Assembly: GCA_965242535.1 (NCBI GenBank)
Contig: OZ251458.1
Coordinates: 868,001-932,000 of the forward strand
Direction: 5' to 3'
Source of the DNA: VXRD01 sp965242535
GTDB lineage: Bacteria; Latescibacterota; UBA2968
Length of the DNA: 64,000 nucleotides
Notes under the pieces: generated by a model
Database searches by the model: none
Told to the model about the DNA's origin: nothing
Seen by the model: only the letters and a program-made list of their open reading frames with translations
Shown here: positions 59,763 to 64,000 of the stretch, one piece after another
Numbering within the stretch: position 1 is the first letter of the stretch
Layout: each line of letters opens with the position of its first letter
Position numbers and translations under genes: made by a program

Positions 59763-60659
59763 ATGTCTAAGCCCTTCTCCCAAACTCGTGTGGTTGCTAT
59801 CGCAGAGGCGTATGCCCATTGCGAAGCACTCACCCGCGGCCACTACGAAAACTTTCCGGTTGGCTCGGTGCTCATTCCCAAATCCGTGCGCCCGCATGTG
59901 TATAGCATCTATGCGTTTGCGCGCACGGCTGACGACTTTGCCGATGAACCGGGCCTCGCGGCGCGGGAACGCCTCGTCCGCCTCGCGGATTGGGAAGCGC
60001 GGCTCGATGCGTGTCTCGCCCATCCCGATGGCCCGATATTTACGGCCCTTGCCGAAACCATCCGCGTACACGATTTACCCGTGCAATGGCTCAAAGACTT
60101 GCTCGCGGCTTTTCGCATGGATGTCACCACGCATCGCCACCAAACGCACGAGGACTTGCTCGCGTATTGCGCCTGTTCCGCCAACCCCATCGGGCGGCTC
60201 ATCCTGCATCTGTTTGGCTATCGCGGCGAGCACTACGCACGGCATTCAGACGCCTTGTGCAGCGCGCTTCAACTCGTCAACTTCTGGCAAGACATCGCCA
60301 TCGACTTGTCGCGCGACCGCATTTACATCCCCCAAGACGACCTCGAGCGATTTGGCATCGGCATCTCAGACCTGCGCGATCAGCGCGTCACTCCGCAATT
60401 TTGCAACCTCATGGACGCGCTCATCAGCCGCACAAACGCCCTCTTTCACGCGGGGTATCCTCTGCTAAATGCGGTGCATGGGCGATTGCGCTATGAACTG
60501 CGATTGACCTATCTAGGCGGCATGCAAATTCTCAAAAAAATTCGCCGCAATGAGTATGATGTTTTTCGCCGTCGGCCCACCATCACAAAACGCGACGCGT
60601 TTGCCCTGTTGCTCAAAGCGTTTTTCAGCATGACGAGGAATGAGAGTAAGATGCGATGA
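59763..60659 (+). CDS. hpnC: Squalene/phytoene synthase family protein, HpnC-like
   Basis: A 298-residue trans-isoprenyl synthase: SVLIPKSVRPHVYSIYAFAR, the first aspartate motif TADDFADE (about residue 60), CSANPIGRLILHLFG, and the second LVNFWQDIAIDLSRDRIYIP. The CSANPIG and VNFWQD patterns match HpnC (hydroxysqualene synthase) better than crtB. It would act in squalene and hopanoid synthesis; no HpnD or HpnE is in the window. Start at the ATG at 59763. The 170 bp before it hold nothing recognisable. Confidence 0.88.
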   Translation: MSKPFSQTRVVAIAEAYAHCEALTRGHYENFPVGSVLIPKSVRPHVYSIYAFARTADDFADEPGLAARERLVRLADWEARLDACLAHPDGPIFTALAETIRVHDLPVQWLKDLLAAFRMDVTTHRHQTHEDLLAYCACSANPIGRLILHLFGYRGEHYARHSDALCSALQLVNFWQDIAIDLSRDRIYIPQDDLERFGIGISDLRDQRVTPQFCNLMDALISRTNALFHAGYPLLNAVHGRLRYELRLTYLGGMQILKKIRRNEYDVFRRRPTITKRDAFALLLKAFFSMTRNESKMR

Positions 60660-60825
60660 GCCACAAAAAGGCGCGTTCGCCCATTCGGCGATCCGTCTAT
60701 TTTTTTTTCGCCGTGCCAATATTTGTCTGCAAAATCCATGCGATCTGGGATCAGCCCTGTCCGACATCCCCAAACCCGACGCGCTTCGATGAATTGCCAT
60801 CGCAGGACCCTTTCCTTTGATTCGT

Positions 60826-61074
60826 TCATCCCATCCCCTTTGTGAAGACTTTTCCCTGGATGATTTTGTGCGCGGCTTGACCGCCGTACATTTTGAACCG
60901 CGCAAATGCCCGTCCGCATTTTGGGCAGTGCATGTCGCCGCGGGTATGGTCTTCGGCGATGCGATCTAAAACGCACTTCACGAGCCGGCCGCGCCCGCCT
61001 TTGCGGTATTTGTACAGCAGGGTTTTGCATCTCGCGCAACAGATCGAAATGGTCCGAATATCTTTGCGTGCCAT
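60826..61074 (-). CDS. Small double zinc-ribbon protein
   Basis: An 82-residue protein with two CxxC pairs: ISICCARCKTLLYKYRKGGR (Cys-Ala-Arg-Cys) and GDMHCPKCGRAFARF. It continues to AAHKIIQGKVF. I recognise this as a small conserved family of unknown role found in several uncultured lineages, probably nucleic-acid binding. It is convergent with the HpnC gene (166 bp between stops) and divergent from the DUF6785-type gene. Confidence 0.65.
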   Translation of the reverse strand: MARKDIRTISICCARCKTLLYKYRKGGRGRLVKCVLDRIAEDHTRGDMHCPKCGRAFARFKMYGGQAAHKIIQGKVFTKGMG

Positions 61075-61103
61075 GGTCGAGGTCTCGATTGGGCTTGAGT
61101 AAA

Positions 61104-61170
61104 GTAAGGGCGTAATGTAAGGGCGTAATGTAAGGGCGTAATGTAAGGGCGTAAAATCTTACGCCCTTAC
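61104..61170 (+). repeat. 13-bp tandem repeat ending in a perfect hairpin
   Basis: Four tandem copies of GTAAGGGCGTAAT (61104-61154, last one 12 bp) are followed by TTACGCCCTTAC (61159-61170), the exact complement of the last copy, with a 4-nt loop (AATC). It lies in the divergent region between the zinc-ribbon gene and the DUF6785-type gene, about 120 bp before the latter. Confidence 0.9.
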
Positions 61171-61291
61171 CCGTACATGATAATCCCGCCATTGCAGATT
61201 GGCAAATGAGTATGGGCGTAAGTTTTCGCCCTGTTCGTTTGACACCTCCAAGCGGGCGCGGTATATTGCGCGTTCAAATTTGGAGCACAGA

Positions 61292-63280
61292 ATGGCGATA
61301 GCACAATCCGATCCGAAAATCCAACCGACCGAATCGCCGCGCATCACCGGGCGATCCATCCTGCTCGGTCTGTGTACCGCAGGCGCGATGGCGTATGCAC
61401 AAAACGTCCTCGAAATCGTGCTCCACGCGGGGTCCTTGGTCAAATCGAGTTTTCCCGTCGCCCTCATTTTGGGCTTTTTGCTGTGGGTGGTGATCAACAT
61501 GGTCATCGCCCGCATCGCGCCGCGAGCCGTGCTCACGCGCCATGAAATGATGGTGATCTTCGCCACGATGTGGATCGTGGGCATGATGCCCGGCGTGGGT
61601 TGGATGGGCTATTTTATCGGCGCGTTGCCCGCGCCCCATTTTTTTGCCTCTCCAGAAAACCGCTGGGCCGAATTGTTTTTGGACGAATTGCCCGGTTGGG
61701 CCTTTCCCGAACCCACGCCTTGGATCGTGGACCGGTTCTATTTTGGTCTGCACACAGGCGAATACGTCCCCTGGACCGGCTGGATGCCATCCGTCTTGTG
61801 GTGGTTTTCCGGCGTGTTGGCCTTTATGGCCGCGGGGTTTTTTGTCCTCGCGATTTTTCACCGGCAATGGGCCGATGCCGAGCGCTTGACCTATCCCCTC
61901 GTCAATTTCCCGATGGATCTCATGGAGGGGTTTGGCGAAGGCCGCGCATTGCCCAAAATTTTCCGCGACCCGATCTTCTGGGCAGGCTTTGCGTGGACCG
62001 CGGGCATTATCGGCTGGAACATCATCAACTTCTGGTTTCCCAACGTGCCGCGCATCACGCTTTTCGACAGCATCAACACCAAGTCCATGACCGTTGCACA
62101 GAACTTTCCGCCCGTGTATTTGCGCGTCTTGCCCTTGGTGATCGGCCTCGGCTACTTGTGCAGTTTGGACTTGTTGTTCAGTTTCTGGTTCTTCGGCCTG
62201 CTCGCCGTGGTCAAGATGGGCGTCGTCAATCGCACCGGGTTCACGGTCGGATTGGAAGGGCAAGTCGCCACGGGCGGCGAGATCGTCAATTTGGAGAGCC
62301 ACGGCGCGATGACGGTCTTGGTCGTCTGGTCCGTGTGGATCGCACGGCGACATCTCGCGCAGGTGGCGAAAACCGCATGGCGGGGAGACCGCGGCGATGG
62401 CCCCATCGCCTATCGCTTTGCCGCGGTCGGCCTGATCGCGTCCGCGCTGTACCTCTGTTGCTTTTTTATGGCATTGGGCATGTCGCTTTTCCTAGCCGTC
62501 ATCCACCTGCTGTTGATGTTCATCGCCTATTTTGCGACCTCCAAATTCATCGCCGCAAGTGGGTTTGGGTATCTCTTTCCGGTGTGGATCAAGGGATCGG
62601 GCTTCGTCAACGCCATTCTCGGCACGGCCACCCTATCCACGCGCGAAATGACCGCCATGCACTTGGTCAACAGCAGCGTGTTCTACGGCGGCGGGCGCAT
62701 TCAAACCATGCAGGTGCTACCCCATCATCTCAAAGCGATGGACGACGTGCCCGCAGAACGCGGCAAACAATGGACTACGGGCGTGGTCTTCATCGCGTTC
62801 ACGATGGGCTTTTTCGTCTGCGCCGCCACCATCATTTACTACTGCTATCGAGACTCCGCGCTCTTTTTGCGTTCCTGGACCCTGTGGGAAGGCCCCTTGG
62901 GCATTTTTGGCGGGATCGGGCGCGCCTTGGGCGAAACGGAAAAAACGTCTTTTGATCCCCAAAAACTCGGCATCTGGCTGTTGGGCGCGGGGATAGCCGC
63001 ATTGTTGGCGGGCCTGCGGACGTGGTTCCCGTGGTGGCCGCTGCACCCCTTGGGCTTGGCGTTTCAATACACCACCGGCCCGCGCTACTACGCCTTGAGC
63101 ATTTTGATGGTGTGGGCGGCCAAACTCCTCATCGTCAACTTGGGCGGCCCTCGCCTGTACGACCGCGCAAAGCCCTTTTTTTATGGCACGGTAATCGGCT
63201 ATTGCACGGGCATCGGCGTCGGCATGGTGATCGATCTGATCTGGTTCCCCGGCTCCGGGCACGGGTTCCACAATTTCTGA
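61292..63280 (+). CDS. DUF6785/DUF6784-type multi-pass membrane protein
   Basis: A 662-residue protein with about 14 membrane helices. Recognisable blocks are MVIFATMWIVGMMPGVGWMG, VPWTGWMPSVLWWFSGVLAF, RLTYPLVNFPMDLMEG, SKFIAASGFGYLFPV and the C-terminal LHPLGLAFQYTTGPRYYALS. I take it as the DUF6785/DUF6784 family, which looks like a divergent relative of OPT-type transporters; substrate unknown. Start at the ATG at 61292. The gene stands alone; the next gene is 280 bp downstream. Confidence 0.8.
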   Translation: MAIAQSDPKIQPTESPRITGRSILLGLCTAGAMAYAQNVLEIVLHAGSLVKSSFPVALILGFLLWVVINMVIARIAPRAVLTRHEMMVIFATMWIVGMMPGVGWMGYFIGALPAPHFFASPENRWAELFLDELPGWAFPEPTPWIVDRFYFGLHTGEYVPWTGWMPSVLWWFSGVLAFMAAGFFVLAIFHRQWADAERLTYPLVNFPMDLMEGFGEGRALPKIFRDPIFWAGFAWTAGIIGWNIINFWFPNVPRITLFDSINTKSMTVAQNFPPVYLRVLPLVIGLGYLCSLDLLFSFWFFGLLAVVKMGVVNRTGFTVGLEGQVATGGEIVNLESHGAMTVLVVWSVWIARRHLAQVAKTAWRGDRGDGPIAYRFAAVGLIASALYLCCFFMALGMSLFLAVIHLLLMFIAYFATSKFIAASGFGYLFPVWIKGSGFVNAILGTATLSTREMTAMHLVNSSVFYGGGRIQTMQVLPHHLKAMDDVPAERGKQWTTGVVFIAFTMGFFVCAATIIYYCYRDSALFLRSWTLWEGPLGIFGGIGRALGETEKTSFDPQKLGIWLLGAGIAALLAGLRTWFPWWPLHPLGLAFQYTTGPRYYALSILMVWAAKLLIVNLGGPRLYDRAKPFFYGTVIGYCTGIGVGMVIDLIWFPGSGHGFHNF

Positions 63281-63560
63281 TTCGCGACCCACGAGCAAAA
63301 TTTCCCAAGAACGCCGCTTTGATAGATAAGACAGGAACAAAAAACCTTGAAATACGGGCGATTATTCGAGAAGCAGGTCTGACTCGTTCGAGCGTTCAGA
63401 ACCCTCTCGTAAGTCCGACTGCGCGGCGTGCGATGGCATCATGGAGGCCGCGCTCGAGCGGGTCTATCGCGCTGCTCGAAAGCGATATTGACAAGCCGAT
63501 CAAAAACCATTTTCTTTTTTCATCCAAATGAAAAATACAACTCGCGCAAGGAGTTCAATC

Positions 63561-64000
63561 GTGGCATTTCGAGATCACTTTGGTTATTACGGCCCGACGC
63601 GCCTCGTCATGGGGCGCGGTACGGTCCGCGAGATCGGGCAAATCGCGCGTGAAGCGCGGGTGCAAAAGGCGCAGATCGTCACGGACGAGGGCCTCGTCGC
63701 GGCGGGCGTCGTGGCTCGCGTTACAGAGGTGCTCGACGACACGCGCATCGCGTACAGCATCTACGACGGCGTCGAACCCAATCCGCCCATTCGCAATGTG
63801 GAAGCATGCGCGGCGCAATACCGGGCGGAAAACTGCGATTTTCTGCTCGCTATCGGCGGCGGCTCTTCGATGGATGTCGCCAAAACCGCGGGCGTGCTCG
63901 TCAATCACGGCGGCAAAATCACCGATTATTTCATCGGGGAAAAACCCGTTCCCGGCCCCATTCCCTTTCTCTTATGCGTGCCCACCACGTATGGCACGGC
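63561..64000 (+). CDS. Iron-containing alcohol dehydrogenase, N-terminal part
   Basis: Starts with GTG at 63561 behind AAGGAG and is open to the right edge (146 codons). FGYYGPTRLVMGRGTVREIG, LLAIGGGSSMDVAKTAGVLV (NAD-binding GGGS) and PFLLCVPTTYGT are typical of group III Fe-type alcohol dehydrogenases. The metal-binding histidines lie beyond the window. Substrate (alcohol, glycerol, lactaldehyde or phosphonate type) cannot be told. The 280 bp upstream (63281-63560) hold no gene I can support. Confidence 0.92.
   Translation, partial: MAFRDHFGYYGPTRLVMGRGTVREIGQIAREARVQKAQIVTDEGLVAAGVVARVTEVLDDTRIAYSIYDGVEPNPPIRNVEACAAQYRAENCDFLLAIGGGSSMDVAKTAGVLVNHGGKITDYFIGEKPVPGPIPFLLCVPTTYGT

Noticed and set aside
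1..64000. tRNA and rRNA genes
   Set aside because: I looked for T-loop-like GTTCGA patterns with matching stems and rRNA core sequences and found none that hold up; a covariance search would be decisive.

Overview
The window looks like a chromosome segment from a high-GC Gram-negative bacterium. An outer-membrane-type protein, RodZ, a hopanoid/squalene enzyme and Shine-Dalgarno-led genes all fit this. Dockerin-like 'DFDGDG' tails on secreted peptidases, a DUF6785-type membrane protein and a peptidase/beta-propeller/barrel fusion are features I associate with uncultured FCB-type lineages such as Latescibacterota or Poribacteria. That placement is an inference; there is no rRNA gene to test it. 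I saw no rRNA, tRNA or CRISPR array.

Layout. 1-3.3 kb (minus): dtd-maf-rodZ-like-priA, with priA running off the left edge. 3.3-8.6 kb: a mobile-element nest with two tandem secreted metallopeptidase genes, one split by an IS4-family insertion, bracketed by two identical inverted 153-bp MITE-like elements. 8.6-13.6 kb (minus): an SDR oxidoreductase, a small conserved protein, and a fatty acyl reductase/acyltransferase pair. 13.8-28.1 kb (plus): ndk, then the classic yceD-rpmF-fabH-fabD-fabG-acpP-fabF-rnc fatty-acid cluster and lplA. This cluster is interrupted twice: by hicBA plus a dispersed repeat between yceD and rpmF, and by a 6-kb restriction-modification island (RM fusion, cytosine methylase, GHKL ATPase-nuclease) between fabD and fabG.

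28.1-42.9 kb: a GlmL-like actin-fold ATPase with two small partners, then an 8-kb island (PIN toxin, second RM fusion, PIN-DUF433/DUF5615 pair, Uma2-type nuclease, truncated Clp-fold protease), then five genes for an uncharacterised membrane system including a DUF6754-type protein. I infer that the GlmL genes and the membrane genes were one cluster before the island arrived. 43.1-49.2 kb: two oligopeptide ABC ATPases without permeases, an orphan HigA, and a 1188-residue secreted peptidase/propeller/barrel protein. 49.6-59.6 kb: HNH protein, trpS, a frameshifted coiled-coil membrane protein, scpA-scpB, an RNA pseudouridine synthase, cmk-plsC-rpsA and mtaB. 59.7-64 kb: a squalene synthase-like protein, a zinc ribbon, a DUF6785-type membrane protein and the start of an iron-type alcohol dehydrogenase.

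A notable theme is repeats. A ~410-bp element with TACTCTG-type inverted ends occurs three times, each at the 3' end of a gene. One copy carries the 153-bp element nested in it, and comparison with the uninterrupted copies demonstrates TA target duplication. Purine heptamer arrays and short hairpin repeats lie at both ends of the fab island, at the left end of the second island and at several gene ends, where they have altered C-termini.
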